Origin: Pseudomonas sp. MH9.2
GTDB lineage: Bacteria > Pseudomonadota > Gammaproteobacteria > Pseudomonadales > Pseudomonadaceae
Length of the DNA: 64,000 nt
Assembly (NCBI RefSeq): GCF_034353875.1
Contig: NZ_CP133784.1
Location: 2,756,501-2,820,500, forward strand
Direction: 5' to 3'
In this document: positions 8,493-18,973 of the stretch, in pieces
How positions within the stretch are numbered: the stretch's first letter is position 1
How the letters are laid out: every line of letters begins with the position of its first letter
The notes under the pieces: generated by a model
Told to the model about the DNA's origin: nothing
Database searches by the model: none
What the model saw: only the letters and a program-made list of their open reading frames with translations
Made by a program: the position numbers and the translations under genes

Positions 8493-9743
8493 TTAGTGAG
8501 CTACGGCCGCGGCGCCGTGTTCGTCGATCAGCGCACCGTTGTGGAAACGGTCGATGGAGAATGGCTTGGCCAAGGGGTGCATTTCACCTTTGGCGAGACT
8601 GGCGGCAAATACGTTGCCCGAGCCCGGCGTGGCCTTGAAGCCACCGGTGCCCCAACCGCAGTTAAAGAACATATTCGGCACGGGTGTTTTGGAAATGATC
8701 GGGCAGGCGTCCGGCGTGGTGTCGACGATGCCGCCCCACTGACGGTTCATGCGCACCCGGGACAGGACCGGAAACATCTCGACGATGGCTTGAATAGTAT
8801 GCTCAATCACCGGGTACGAACCGCGCTGGCCGTAACCGTTGTAGCCGTCGATACCGGCACCAATCACCAGGTCGCCTTTGTCCGACTGGCTGATGTATCC
8901 GTGAACCGCGTTGGACATGATCACGCTGTCGATAATCGGTTTGATCGGCTCGGACACCAGCGCTTGCAGCGGATGGGATTCAATCGGCAAGCGGAAGCCG
9001 GCCAGTTTCGCCATGTGCCCGGAGTTACCGGCCGTCACCACGCCGACGCGCTTGGCGCCGATGAAGCCTTTGTTGGTCTCGACGCCGATGCACACGCCGT
9101 TTTCCTTACGGAAACCGATCACTTCGGTCTGTTGAATCAGGTCGACGCCCAAGGCGTCGGCGGCACGCGCAAAACCCCAGGCCACGGCATCGTGACGAGC
9201 TACGCCGCCACGGCGCTGAACCGTCGCGCCAATGATCGGGTAACGGGTGTTTTTCGAGCAATCCAGGTACGGGATTTCTTCCGCGACCTGTTTGGCATTG
9301 AGCAACTCGCCATCCACGCCATTGAGGCGGTTGGCGCTGACCCGGCGTTCCGAGTCACGAATGTCTTGCAGGGTGTGGCACAGGTTGTACACGCCGCGTT
9401 GAGAGAACATCACGTTGTAGTTGATGTCCTGCGACAGGCCTTCCCACAGTTTCATCGCGTGTTCGTACAGGTGCGCCGACTCATCCCAGAGGTAGTTGGA
9501 GCGCACGATGGTGGTGTTGCGTGCGGTATTACCGCCGCCCAGCCAGCCTTTCTCGACCACGGCCACGTTGGTGATGCCGTGCTCCTTGGCCAGGTAATAC
9601 GCAGTCGCCAAACCATGACCGCCGCCGCCGACGATGACCACGTCGTAGACTTTTTTCGGGGTCGGCGTGCGCCACATGCGCTGCCAGTTTTCGTGGTGGC
9701 TGAGAGAGTGCTTGAAGAGGCCGAAGCCTGAGTAATGCTGCAT
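8493..9743 (-). CDS. soxB: Sarcosine oxidase beta subunit
   Basis: A 416-residue DAO-family flavoprotein that is the catalytic subunit oxidising sarcosine. The FAD-binding motif is [20 protein letters not shown] (about 35-55). ArgHisAsp in [13 protein letters not shown] (His184) is the likely covalent FMN-linked histidine of the family. The C-terminal [16 protein letters not shown] motif is typical. It is the first sox gene after glyA, with 15 bases between them, consistent with one transcript. Known pathway: sarcosine + THF + O2 to glycine + methylene-THF + H2O2. Confidence 0.97.
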   Translation of the reverse strand: MQHYSGFGLFKHSLSHHENWQRMWRTPTPKKVYDVVIVGGGGHGLATAYYLAKEHGITNVAVVEKGWLGGGNTARNTTIVRSNYLWDESAHLYEHAMKLWEGLSQDINYNVMFSQRGVYNLCHTLQDIRDSERRVSANRLNGVDGELLNAKQVAEEIPYLDCSKNTRYPIIGATVQRRGGVARHDAVAWGFARAADALGVDLIQQTEVIGFRKENGVCIGVETNKGFIGAKRVGVVTAGNSGHMAKLAGFRLPIESHPLQALVSEPIKPIIDSVIMSNAVHGYISQSDKGDLVIGAGIDGYNGYGQRGSYPVIEHTIQAIVEMFPVLSRVRMNRQWGGIVDTTPDACPIISKTPVPNMFFNCGWGTGGFKATPGSGNVFAASLAKGEMHPLAKPFSIDRFHNGALIDEHGAAAVAH

Positions 9744-9758
9744 GGGGCTACTCCTGAC

Positions 9759-11012
<1,254 letters not shown>

Positions 11013-11272
11013 CGCGGTTCTCCCAGCGGCGGCGCTGCGCCTGACTTATCGATAGGGCGTGTAGAGTGCCCTTTGGATGCGATGTTAGGTCCGACGCAGA
11101 GAGGCCAAATGCCTATGGGCGCCACGCAAAGGTGCGTTTACGACATGGCTTGGCGCGCAGAGATAATTGGTAGCTGGGAAAGGCCCTGTTATGGGGCTTG
11201 GCGGGAGGTTTATGTTGTCTCAACCGACGCCTTCGCGAAAGAAGCCGGCGCGATCTGACCGATAGAACGCAT

Positions 11273-12016
11273 TCACCCCGCCACCCAAAACCTGACCCCG
11301 ACCAACAGCAAAAAATGCACGGGGTAGATCGCATACGCCCAGCGCCGCATTGGCCAGACCGCGACAGTCAGCCGGGTCTTCAGCAGTGCCAATCCGACCA
11401 GCGGCGCCATCAGGCACACCGCAATGCCCTGTATCGACACACTGTCGCCCCACCGCGCCGCCGCGAACATCTCTGGCCAGGCGTTGCTCGCCAGACACAC
11501 CAGCCCCGGCAATAGTGCCCCGTACCATGGCCCGCGCAGCACCCACAAAAATGCCAGCGGCAGCGCGACGCCAAAAAAGCCGAACATCAGCTGCGCCTGG
11601 AAAACCGCCGCCACCAGCAACACCACGCCCGCCAGACACAACGCCCACGGCGTACGGTCGCGCCAACCCTGCGCCAGCAACAGCCCCAACCCCAGCGTCG
11701 GCAACACGTTCAAGGTGTCTGCGTGAAGCATGAACAACCGGTAAGGCAGCTCCGCCAGCCCGGCGAACACCAGCAGCCAGGCCAGATAGCGCCATTGAAC
11801 GCCCTCAACCTGTCCAGCCCCGCCACGCGCCAGATTGGCGGCGATTGCCAAGCAAAACCACGGAAACGCAAATCGCCCCGGCACATACAGGAAGTCCACC
11901 GACCAGCCGACGTAACGCAGGTGATCGAGCACCATGCTCAGCATCGCCAGCCACTTGAGCAGGTCCAGCGCAGCGTCTCGCCCGGTGGTTATCGGATGCT
12001 TCAGCAACGACCTCAT
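11273..12016 (-). CDS. TraX-family membrane protein
   Basis: A protein of about 247 residues with roughly seven to eight hydrophobic segments, matching the TraX family named after the F-pilin acetylase. The typical opening is visible (ALDLLKWLAMLSMVLDHLRY, with the conserved MxxDHxRY), as is the closing AYAIYPVHFLLL. TraX proteins resemble integral-membrane acyltransferases. In a chromosomal setting without conjugation genes the substrate is unknown. The start at 12016 (MRSLLKHP) is preferred over a frame start at 12082 because similarity begins there. It is divergent from ltaA across about 105 bases. Confidence 0.85.
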   Translation of the reverse strand: MRSLLKHPITTGRDAALDLLKWLAMLSMVLDHLRYVGWSVDFLYVPGRFAFPWFCLAIAANLARGGAGQVEGVQWRYLAWLLVFAGLAELPYRLFMLHADTLNVLPTLGLGLLLAQGWRDRTPWALCLAGVVLLVAAVFQAQLMFGFFGVALPLAFLWVLRGPWYGALLPGLVCLASNAWPEMFAAARWGDSVSIQGIAVCLMAPLVGLALLKTRLTVAVWPMRRWAYAIYPVHFLLLVGVRFWVAG

Positions 12017-12121
12017 AAGGCTCCATGCACGTGATGAAAAAAGCGGGAAACAGAACAACGCATGACCCGCGCCAACAATCATGGTTAAAGTGCGACCTTA
12101 TTCGATCACAGGGAATCGGCC

Positions 12122-13165
12122 ATGACAGATAAAAGCCAGCAGTTTGCCAGCGACAACTATTCCGGGATCTGCCCCGAAGCCTGGGCCGCCATGGAACAGG
12201 CAAACCACGGCCATCAGCGCGCCTATGGTGACGATGAGTGGACCGCTCGCGCCTCTGATCATTTTCGCAAACTGTTCGAAACCGACTGCGAAGTCTTTTT
12301 CGCCTTCAACGGTACCGCAGCCAACTCTCTGGCGCTGTCGTCGTTGTGCCAGAGTTACCACAGCGTTATCTGCTCGGAAACCGCCCACGTCGAAACCGAT
12401 GAATGCGGCGCACCGGAGTTTTTCTCCAACGGCTCCAAGCTGCTGACCGCCCGCAGCGAAAACGGCAAGCTGACCCCAGAATCGATTCGTGAAGTCGCAC
12501 TCAAACGTCAGGACATTCACTACCCAAAACCTCGGGTCGTGACCCTGACTCAGGCGACGGAAGTCGGCAGTGTCTATCAGCCCGAAGAGCTCAAGGCCAT
12601 CAGCGCCACCTGCAAGGAACTGGGCCTCAATCTGCACATGGACGGCGCGCGTTTCGCCAATGCCTGCGCCTACCTCAATTGCTCCCCGGCAGAACTGACT
12701 TGGAAATCCGGGATCGATGTGCTGTGCTTCGGCGGCACTAAAAATGGCATGGCGGTGGGCGAGGCGATTCTGTTCTTCAACCATAAACTGGCTGAAGACT
12801 TTGACTACCGCTGCAAACAGGCTGGGCAACTGGCCTCGAAAATGCGCTTTCTCTCAGCGCCGTGGGTCGGGCTGCTGGAGAACGATGCCTGGCTCAAACA
12901 TGCACGCCACGCCAACCACTGCGCGCAATTGCTCAGCGAACTGGTGAAGGACATCCCTGGCGTAGAGCTGATGTTCCCGGTGCAGGCCAACGGCGTATTC
13001 CTGCAACTGTCGGAACCGGCGATCAAGGCGTTGACCCATAAAGGCTGGCGCTTCTATACCTTTATCGGCAACGGCGGCGCGCGCTTCATGTGCTCATGGG
13101 ACACCGAAGAAGACCGCGTGCGCGAGTTGGCAGCGGATATCCGAACGGTGATGCAGGCGGGATAA
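12122..13165 (+). CDS. ltaA: Low-specificity L-threonine aldolase
   Basis: A 347-residue PLP enzyme of the beta-eliminating lyase fold that cleaves L-threonine or L-allo-threonine to glycine and acetaldehyde. The PLP lysine is Lys207 in CFGGTKNGMAVGEA. LHMDGARFANA holds the PLP-contacting Asp, and AFNGTAAN is the phosphate-binding loop. Lying between the betaine genes and glyA, it is another glycine-producing step. A similar threonine aldolase lies near gbcA/gbcB in P. aeruginosa. The gene is monocistronic and is followed by a REP hairpin. Confidence 0.92.
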   Translation: MTDKSQQFASDNYSGICPEAWAAMEQANHGHQRAYGDDEWTARASDHFRKLFETDCEVFFAFNGTAANSLALSSLCQSYHSVICSETAHVETDECGAPEFFSNGSKLLTARSENGKLTPESIREVALKRQDIHYPKPRVVTLTQATEVGSVYQPEELKAISATCKELGLNLHMDGARFANACAYLNCSPAELTWKSGIDVLCFGGTKNGMAVGEAILFFNHKLAEDFDYRCKQAGQLASKMRFLSAPWVGLLENDAWLKHARHANHCAQLLSELVKDIPGVELMFPVQANGVFLQLSEPAIKALTHKGWRFYTFIGNGGARFMCSWDTEEDRVRELAADIRTVMQAG

Positions 13166-13215
13166 AGCCGGTCTTCTGGATGGGATACTGCGCGGTCGCG
13201 TAGCAAATACGGCAC

Positions 13216-13246
13216 TTGCAGGAGCGCGCTTGCCCGCGCGCCTGCA
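13216..13246. repeat. REP-like hairpin
   Basis: TTGCAG and GCGCGC pair with GCGCGC and CTGCAA around TTGCCC, with a GA bulge on the left arm. The core GCAGGAGCGCGCTTGCCC matches the window's REP family. It stands between the convergent ltaA and zapA-like genes and may also serve as a terminator on the plus strand. Confidence 0.65.
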
Positions 13247-13277
13247 AAATAATCGTTTTTGTATTTGCCAGCTCAAT

Positions 13278-13580
13278 TCAACCCTGAGCCAGGGTCTTGG
13301 AGATGACTTCAACCGTGGCGCTGACCTGCTCTTGATAACGGTTGAGGTCCATCTTGTGCTGGCGTTTGAGTTCTACCTGCTGCGAACACAGGTTCAACGC
13401 CGCCAATACCAGCAATTTATCGCCGATCAGGCTTGGGTATTTCTTTTTGGTGTCAGCCAGGGCGGCCTTGAGCATGACCGCCGCATCCAGCAAGGCCTGC
13501 TCTTCCCCCAGGGGGGCCTTGATCGAATAGTCGTTGCCCAGAATAGAGACGACCTTCACTGCATGACTATCGCTACTCAT
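13278..13580 (-). CDS. ZapA-like cell division protein (divergent)
   Basis: A 100-residue protein with the ZapA pattern: a short N-terminal beta/alpha domain (VKVVSILGNDYSIKAPLGEE) followed by a long helix suited to coiled-coil tetramer formation (LIGDKLLVLAALNLCSQQVE and onward). ZapA proteins bundle FtsZ filaments at mid-cell. The sequence differs clearly from the standard Pseudomonas ZapA as I recall it. The usual 6S RNA and formyl-THF cyclo-ligase genes do not follow. It may therefore be a second, divergent ZapA. It overlaps the preceding coiled-coil gene by 4 bases, so the two are almost certainly co-translated. Confidence 0.8.
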   Translation of the reverse strand: MSSDSHAVKVVSILGNDYSIKAPLGEEQALLDAAVMLKAALADTKKKYPSLIGDKLLVLAALNLCSQQVELKRQHKMDLNRYQEQVSATVEVISKTLAQG

Positions 13581-13810
13581 GCGCTGACAGGGTTGACGCT
13601 AGTGGCACGCTGAACCAATGCCTGAATACGGGCAGCGGTAGCGCCCTGTTTTTCTTCCTGCTCCAGCAGACTCAATTGCAGGCTGTCGTTGTCATCCTTG
13701 ACCTGGACCAGCTCGGCACTCAATTGCGCGTTCGCGGCGTGAAGGGTCTGATTCTGCTGCACAAGGTCACTGACCAGTTGTTCCAATTGACTCAGGGATG
13801 CTTCCAACAT
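13577..13810 (-). CDS. Small coiled-coil protein, TIGR02449/ZapB-like
   Basis: A 77-residue, almost wholly helical protein with heptad-like Leu spacing (LEASLSQLEQLVSDLVQQNQ and LSAELVQVKDDNDSLQLSLL). It resembles the short coiled-coil proteins found directly before zapA in many gammaproteobacteria. The start at 13810 is preferred; a start at 13891 would add 27 residues that do not fit. The stop overlaps the zapA-like start. Expected partner: the adjacent ZapA-like protein. Its function is inferred only from shape and neighbours. Confidence 0.7.
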   Translation of the reverse strand: MLEASLSQLEQLVSDLVQQNQTLHAANAQLSAELVQVKDDNDSLQLSLLEQEEKQGATAARIQALVQRATSVNPVSA

Positions 13811-14040
13811 TTTGATTTCTCGAGCAAATTTCAAAGGGCGCACACGATAAAGAAAAGTCACTGCACACGCCAGGCTTATCAAGGCGTTCACGCCTTTGAT
13901 TCCTCGCCGATGCGCTTCTTTTCAAGAGTTGCCGATGTAAACGCATAGGAATGTTACTGACTGCATTTTCCTTGTGGGGTTCCTGCTGCTCGTCGGACCA
14001 AGCCGTCTGCGACAAATACGGACAAGTTCGCCAGCAATGC

Positions 14041-14067
14041 TCAAGACTTTAGTCTTATGTCCGATAG
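14041..14067 (+). promoter_or_regulatory. FliA (sigma-28)-type promoter
   Basis: TCAAGACT (14041-14048) and TCCGATAG (14060-14067) are separated by exactly 11 bases. This matches the flagellar sigma-28 arrangement TAAAGTTT-N11-GCCGATAA at most positions. It lies 61 bases before the chemoreceptor start, on the same strand. The remaining part of 13811-14128 shows no gene. It must also hold the promoter for the minus-strand zapA-like pair. Confidence 0.7.
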
Positions 14068-14128
14068 GTGATGCAAGCCACACTTTTTTGCCTTACCCGC
14101 ATGGAACGCGCCCTCATCGGAACCCCTT

Positions 14129-15754
14129 ATGTCCCTTCGCAATATGAACATCGCTCCCCGTGCGTTTCTCGGGTTTGCCCTGATTGGCAGCCTGATGCTA
14201 ATCCTTGGCATCTTCGCCCTGACGCAGATGAGCAAGATCCGTGCGGCTGGCATGGCGATCGAGCAGAACAGCTTGCCCAGCATCAAGGCCCTTGATGAGT
14301 TCACCCAACTGACACTGCGTCTGCGCGTCCTGTCTTACCGCTTGCTGATCAATCGCGAGCCCGACGTTCAACAGAAAACCATTGAGTTGTTTCAGCTAAG
14401 AAACGAGCAGATTCGCGCCGCACAAAACATCTACGAGAAGCTGATCGTCCGTTCGGAGGAACGTACTGCGTATGACCAATACGTGCAAAAGCTCGCCGAG
14501 TACCGCCAGCTTGAAGAGAGAATCAAGACGCTGTCGCGCAACAACCAGGTTGATGAACTGCGTTCAATACTCAACGCGGACCTGCTGAGCAACTCGGAAC
14601 AAATGAATGCCGCGCTGAGCAAACTGGTCGATATCAATACCCGTCAGTTGAGCGAAAGCAACAAAGAAACGAGCGACCAGTACAGCATGGCATTCGATCT
14701 TCTGGTCGGGATCCTGATTGTCTCTACCCTCCTCACCATCCTCTTCGCCTGGCTCCTGACCACCAGCATCACCCTGCCCATCTCCCAGGCCTTGGCCGCC
14801 GCCGAAGACATCGCCGAGGGTAATCTGACACGCCCGATCAAAGTCAATGGCAGTGATGAAGCCGGCCGCCTGCTGGCTGCCATGGAAAAAATGCAGGGAA
14901 AACTGCGCGATACCCTGCAACGGATTTCCGGCTCGGCCACTCAGCTCGCATCCGCAGCCGAAGAACTGAACGCCGTCACCGACGAAAGCGCGCGCGGACT
15001 CTCGCAACAAAACAAGGAAATCGAGCAGGCCGCAACGGCCGTCAATCAAATGACCAGCGCCGTGGAAGAAGTCGCGCGCAATGCCGTGAGCACTTCCGAT
15101 GCCTCGAAAAGCGCGACCACCTCAGCGGGCGATGGCCGGGAACTGGTGATGGAAACGGTCGGTGCTATCGAGCGGATGAGCGGTGACGTGCAAAGCACCG
15201 CCGAGCTGATTGGTAATCTGGCCAACGAGTCGCGGGATATCGGCAAGGTACTTGATGTGATTCGTGGTCTGGCGGATCAGACCAACTTGCTGGCCCTCAA
15301 CGCGGCCATTGAAGCGGCACGTGCCGGTGAAGCGGGTCGTGGGTTCGCGGTGGTTGCCGACGAAGTTCGCGCCCTGGCGCATCGCACCCAACAGTCGACC
15401 AGCGAAATCGAGCGGATGGTAGGCAGCATTCAGGGTGGCACCGAACAGGCTGTCAACTCGATGCGCAACAGCACCGAGCGGGCTGAATCGACGCTGAACA
15501 TCGCCAAAGGCGCGGGCATGGCGCTGGATACCATCAATCAGGCCATCGTGCAGATCAACGAGCGCAATCTGGTAATCGCCAGCGCCGCCGAGGAGCAGGC
15601 ACAAGTCGCCCGCGAAGTGGACCGTAATCTGGTGAACATCCGTGACCTGTCGGTGCAATCGGCGACGGGTGCCAATCAGACCAGCGCCGCCAGCAACGAA
15701 TTGTCTCGCCTGGCGGTCGACCTAAACAGCATGGTTGCGCGGTTTAGTCTGTAA
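14129..15754 (+). CDS. Methyl-accepting chemotaxis protein
   Basis: A 541-residue inner-membrane chemoreceptor. It has TM1 at about 11-31, a four-helix-bundle periplasmic sensor (about 32-188, rich in Leu and charged residues) and TM2 at about 190-212. A HAMP domain follows ([20 protein letters not shown], about 215-265), then the cytoplasmic signalling hairpin. The conserved tip [20 protein letters not shown] contacts CheA/CheW. No C-terminal CheR-tethering pentapeptide is seen. The ligand is unknown. Its place next to gbcAB hints at a betaine-related or amino-acid signal, but nothing in the sequence proves it. A FliA-type promoter precedes it. Confidence 0.93.
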   Translation: MSLRNMNIAPRAFLGFALIGSLMLILGIFALTQMSKIRAAGMAIEQNSLPSIKALDEFTQLTLRLRVLSYRLLINREPDVQQKTIELFQLRNEQIRAAQNIYEKLIVRSEERTAYDQYVQKLAEYRQLEERIKTLSRNNQVDELRSILNADLLSNSEQMNAALSKLVDINTRQLSESNKETSDQYSMAFDLLVGILIVSTLLTILFAWLLTTSITLPISQALAAAEDIAEGNLTRPIKVNGSDEAGRLLAAMEKMQGKLRDTLQRISGSATQLASAAEELNAVTDESARGLSQQNKEIEQAATAVNQMTSAVEEVARNAVSTSDASKSATTSAGDGRELVMETVGAIERMSGDVQSTAELIGNLANESRDIGKVLDVIRGLADQTNLLALNAAIEAARAGEAGRGFAVVADEVRALAHRTQQSTSEIERMVGSIQGGTEQAVNSMRNSTERAESTLNIAKGAGMALDTINQAIVQINERNLVIASAAEEQAQVAREVDRNLVNIRDLSVQSATGANQTSAASNELSRLAVDLNSMVARFSL

Positions 15755-15798
15755 ACGCTACACCATCATCGGCAGGCGTCAGCTTGTTGGCGAACGGC

Positions 15799-15829
15799 CT
15801 GATGCGGTGTGCCTGACACACCGCATCAG
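15799..15829. terminator. Hairpin between convergent MCP and gbcB
   Basis: Arms 15799-15811 (CTGATGCGGTGTG) and 15817-15829 are perfect 13-bp complements around CCTGA. The right arm overlaps the gbcB stop codon. No long T run follows on either strand, so it may act as a stalling hairpin or a weak bidirectional terminator. Confidence 0.7.
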
Positions 15830-16926
15830 TAATCGATCCGCACATCACCTTTAGGCACACTGCAGCACGACAGGATATAACCCTCGGCCACGTCTTCATC
15901 GGTGATGCCGCCGTTGTGCTCCATCTCTACTTCCCCGCCCAGCTTCAACACCTTGCAGGTCCCGCAGATGCCCATGCCGCAGGCTTTTGGAATCATCAGG
16001 CCAAGCTTGGCGGCAGCAGCGTGTACGGTTTCGCCCGGACCGACGCGGATGCTCTTGCCGGTCGAAATGAACTCCACTTGATGCAGGTCCGCCAGATCGA
16101 TCTCAGGGGCGTCGGCCGCTTGCTCGGCTTGTTCCACCGCATCGGCGCGGGCTTCAGGCGGCGTCGCGCCGAACGACTCTTCATGGTACTGATCCATGTT
16201 GAAGCCATTGGCTTCGAGCAGGCGTTTGATGGCGTTCATGTAAGGCGTCGGTCCGCAGCAGAACACCTCGCGCTCAAGAAAATCCGGCACCATCAATTCG
16301 AGCATTTTCTGGTTCAGGTAACCGCGATAACCGGCCCATGGTTCGCCGAGGCCATGCTTCTCGCACACCAGGTGCAGGCTGAAGTTGTCGATTCGCGACG
16401 CCATGTGCTCCAGCTCGCGGTGGTAAATGATGTCTTTGGGCGAGCGGGCGCTGTGGACAAAAACCATGTCGACATTGGCGTTAGTGTCGTAAAACCAGCG
16501 CGCCATGGACATGACTGGCGTGATACCGACACCGCCGCTGAGGTAGAGAATTTTCGGGTTGGGGAAATCGATGGCGTTGAACAAACCCACCGGCCCGTGC
16601 ACCGCCAGCTCCTGGCCTTCATGCAGAGTGTCGTGCAGCCAGTTCGAGACCTTGCCGCCGGGCACACGCTTGATGGTGATAGAGAAGCTGTACGGCACGG
16701 AGGGCGAGCTGGAGATGGTGTACGAGCGCATCACTGACTCACCGTCGATTTCCAGCTCCAGGGTGACGAACTGACCCGGCTTGAAAAAGAACAAAATCGG
16801 CTGGTCGGCCATGAAACAGAAGGTGCGCACGTCCCAGGTTTCCTGGATCACCTTGACGACACGAACCAGGTGGCGGCCATTGGCCCAGGTCTGGGTATTT
16901 ACCGGGCTGAGGAAACTGTTAGACAT
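15826..16926 (-). CDS. gbcB: Glycine betaine demethylase reductase subunit
   Basis: A 366-residue electron-transfer partner of the Rieske oxygenase GbcA. An FNR-like domain comes first: FAD motif RSYTISS at about 73-79, then an NAD-binding domain with LYLSGGVGITPVMSMARWF. A C-terminal plant-type [2Fe-2S] domain (CGMGICGTCKVLKLGG plus a distal Cys in SCCSVPKGD) follows. Start MSNSFLSPV at 16926 is preferred over 16938. It is divergent from gbcA across 338 bases. Together they oxidatively demethylate glycine betaine to dimethylglycine, releasing formaldehyde. Confidence 0.95.
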   Translation of the reverse strand: MSNSFLSPVNTQTWANGRHLVRVVKVIQETWDVRTFCFMADQPILFFFKPGQFVTLELEIDGESVMRSYTISSSPSVPYSFSITIKRVPGGKVSNWLHDTLHEGQELAVHGPVGLFNAIDFPNPKILYLSGGVGITPVMSMARWFYDTNANVDMVFVHSARSPKDIIYHRELEHMASRIDNFSLHLVCEKHGLGEPWAGYRGYLNQKMLELMVPDFLEREVFCCGPTPYMNAIKRLLEANGFNMDQYHEESFGATPPEARADAVEQAEQAADAPEIDLADLHQVEFISTGKSIRVGPGETVHAAAAKLGLMIPKACGMGICGTCKVLKLGGEVEMEHNGGITDEDVAEGYILSCCSVPKGDVRIDY

Positions 16927-17000
16927 GCTCATCTCCACGGCCGACTGTCGGCCTTATGTTGAGGATTCTGCGTAAGCCGCAGATTGCCCACTTGCCTATC

Positions 17001-17100
17001 TGCGACATTGACGTACTTATCGCGACCAGCCCCTAACGACCGGGGTTCACGCGTCGGAAACGGATTCGGCCATGTCGCCCATGGATAAGGTTCGGTCAGC
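17001..17100. promoter_or_regulatory. Candidate GbdR-type binding sites between gbcB and gbcA
   Basis: In the 338-base divergent gap, GCGACATTG (from 17002) and GCGACCAGC (from 17022) form a direct repeat with a 20-base period. On the opposite strand CTGACC (17099-17094) and GGCGACATG (17079-17071) form a similar pair. AraC-family regulators usually bind such direct repeats about two helical turns apart, and gbcA/gbcB are known to be activated by GbdR in P. aeruginosa. I cannot confirm the exact consensus. Confidence 0.4.
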
Positions 17101-17264
17101 GCCGGACCCCACACTCGGCTCTAAGTATCCATGCCCGCTTTGCAATGAAAAGCGTAACCATGAGCATGAACGGCAAAAGAACCGTCGCCTTACGTGCAAC
17201 TGACCTAAAGAACCTTATTAGCCACATTCGCCGACCGTTGAAACCGGTCATGAGGACTTGAAAG

Positions 17265-18563
17265 ATGGACGTCACCGCAACCTTGAGCTTGGGCGATCCG
17301 CTGGAACCTGCACGTAAGGCCACCGCCGAAATGCTGCAGAACCGCGAACGCACGTTTTCGCTGCCGCAGCCTTTCTACAGTGACGAGCGGCTGTTTGAAA
17401 TCGACATGCAGGAAATCTTTCAAAAAGAGTGGCTGGTCGCGGGCATGACCTGCGAGATTCCGACCAAGGGCAATTACCTGACCCTGCAAATCGGCAAGAA
17501 CCCTATCATCGTCCTTCGGGGTCCTGACGGTCAGATCAACGCGTTTCACAACGTCTGCCGCCATCGTGGCTCGCGTCTGTGCACCGGGGAAAAAGGCAAG
17601 GTCGCCAAGCTGGTGTGCCCGTATCACCAGTGGACCTACGAGCTGAACGGTCGCCTGTTATTCGCGGGCAGCGAGATGGGCGCCGACTTCGATATGAAGC
17701 AGTACGGCCTCAAGCCGGTGAACGTAAAAACCGCAGGGGGTTACATCTTCATCAGCCTGGCGGAAAACCCACCAGCCATCGATGAGTTCCTGGCGACGCT
17801 CACTCATTACATGGAACCGTACGACATGGAGAACACCAAGGTGGCGGTGCAAACCACCTTGATGGAAAAAGCCAACTGGAAGCTGGTGCTGGAAAACAAC
17901 CGCGAGTGTTACCACTGCAATGCATCGCACCCGGAACTGTTGAAAACCCTGCTGGAATGGGACGACGTCACCGACCCGCGTGCCGACCAGGCCTTCAAGG
18001 ATCACGTGGCCGCGTCTGCCGCTGCCTGGGAAGCCGAGAAGATTCCCTACGCTCACGCCAGCTTCGGCCTGCGTAACCGCATCGTGCGCATGCCGCTGCT
18101 CAAAGGCACGGTGTCGATGACCATGGATGGTAAGCAAGGCTGCAAGAAACTCATGGGCCGGATCAAAAACCCGGACCTGGGCTCGATGCGCATTCTGCAC
18201 TTGCCGCATTCCTGGAACCACTGCATGGGCGATCACATCATCGTCTTCACCGTGTGGCCGATCAGCGCACAGGAAACCATGGTCAGCACCAAATGGCTGG
18301 TGCACAAGGATGCGGTTGAAGGCGTCGATTACGACCCGGCCAATATGCGCAAGGTGTGGGACGCTACCAACGACCAGGACCGTCGTCTGGCAGAAGAAAA
18401 CCAGCGAGGGATCAACTCCACGGCTTATCAGCCAGGCCCGTACTCCAAGACGTACGAGTTCGGCGTGGTCAACTTCATCGACTGGTACAGCGAACGCCTG
18501 CTGAGCAACCTCGGCGCAGAGCCGGCAACGTACCTGAAGGGTGTGCCAGTCAGTCACGAGTAA
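17265..18563 (+). CDS. gbcA: Glycine betaine demethylase, Rieske oxygenase subunit
   Basis: A 432-residue ring-hydroxylase-type oxygenase acting on glycine betaine. Rieske [2Fe-2S] ligands are Cys98/His100 (VCRHRGSRLC) and Cys118/His121 (CPYHQW). Mononuclear iron ligands His217 and His222 lie in ECYHCNASHPELL. The length agrees with the family. It receives electrons from GbcB, which is encoded divergently. It is the entry step from betaine into the dimethylglycine, sarcosine and glycine steps encoded on both sides. A GbdR-dependent promoter is expected in the upstream gap. Confidence 0.96.
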   Translation: MDVTATLSLGDPLEPARKATAEMLQNRERTFSLPQPFYSDERLFEIDMQEIFQKEWLVAGMTCEIPTKGNYLTLQIGKNPIIVLRGPDGQINAFHNVCRHRGSRLCTGEKGKVAKLVCPYHQWTYELNGRLLFAGSEMGADFDMKQYGLKPVNVKTAGGYIFISLAENPPAIDEFLATLTHYMEPYDMENTKVAVQTTLMEKANWKLVLENNRECYHCNASHPELLKTLLEWDDVTDPRADQAFKDHVAASAAAWEAEKIPYAHASFGLRNRIVRMPLLKGTVSMTMDGKQGCKKLMGRIKNPDLGSMRILHLPHSWNHCMGDHIIVFTVWPISAQETMVSTKWLVHKDAVEGVDYDPANMRKVWDATNDQDRRLAEENQRGINSTAYQPGPYSKTYEFGVVNFIDWYSERLLSNLGAEPATYLKGVPVSHE

Positions 18564-18571
18564 GGGGAGAT

Positions 18572-18598
18572 GGCGCGGTGTGTCCGTCACACTGCGCC
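18572..18598 (+). terminator. Hairpin after gbcA
   Basis: GGCGCGGTGTG (18572-18582) pairs with CACACTGCGCC (18588-18598) around TCCGT, with one G-U pair. It begins 9 bases after the gbcA stop codon. There is no T run, so it may end or stabilise the gbcA transcript. Confidence 0.55.
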
Positions 18599-18688
18599 GT
18601 CAATGAACTCGCGCCTACAGGTGATTAATTTTTAACCAATACCTGCCAACACCAACCCCGCCGCCCTTCCTGGCCTTCCGCCAACAAC

Positions 18689-18725
18689 TTATCCACAGAC
18701 CCACCCACAGCAATTGTGGGCAAGT
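18689..18725 (+). repeat. 37-bp module with DnaA box, copy 1
   Basis: It begins with TTATCCACAG and ends with ATTGTGGGCAAGT, with 14 bases between. It matches copy 2 at about 31 of 37 positions in the same orientation, with starts 172 bases apart. The first nine bases are a perfect consensus DnaA box. Confidence 0.8.
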
Positions 18726-18860
18726 CGAATTTTGCCTGTGGAAAAACCCAAGAAAAACCGTGACTTATCAGGAAGTACCCTTTCAGGGCACTATTGATTG
18801 TTTTTTGATCATGTCGCGCAAAGCCACGTCGATAGTGGCCTGCAAAGGACCGTGAACATG

Positions 18861-18897
18861 TTATCCACAGAAGCGCCAACAGAGATTGTGGGCAAGT
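18861..18897 (+). repeat. 37-bp module with DnaA box, copy 2
   Basis: It has the same ends (TTATCCACAG and ATTGTGGGCAAGT) and the same 14-base inner spacing as copy 1. The inner spacer is only about 8 of 14 identical, so the ends are better conserved than the middle. Confidence 0.8.
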
Positions 18898-18973
18898 ATT
18901 TTGATACCGCGCCAGCTTGCTTGCGAAAGCTATTTAACGAACACGCCTTATTCAATCAGCTGCTTAATTAAAT

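Noticed and set aside
13166..13277. A possible 6S RNA after the zapA-like gene
   Set aside because: The gap is 112 bases, too short for a normal 6S RNA (about 180), and is largely a REP hairpin.
18625..18879. An 84-codon frame in the 640-base gap
   Set aside because: Part of it is the 37-bp repeat module read in reverse. No ribosome site is seen and it ends inside repeats.
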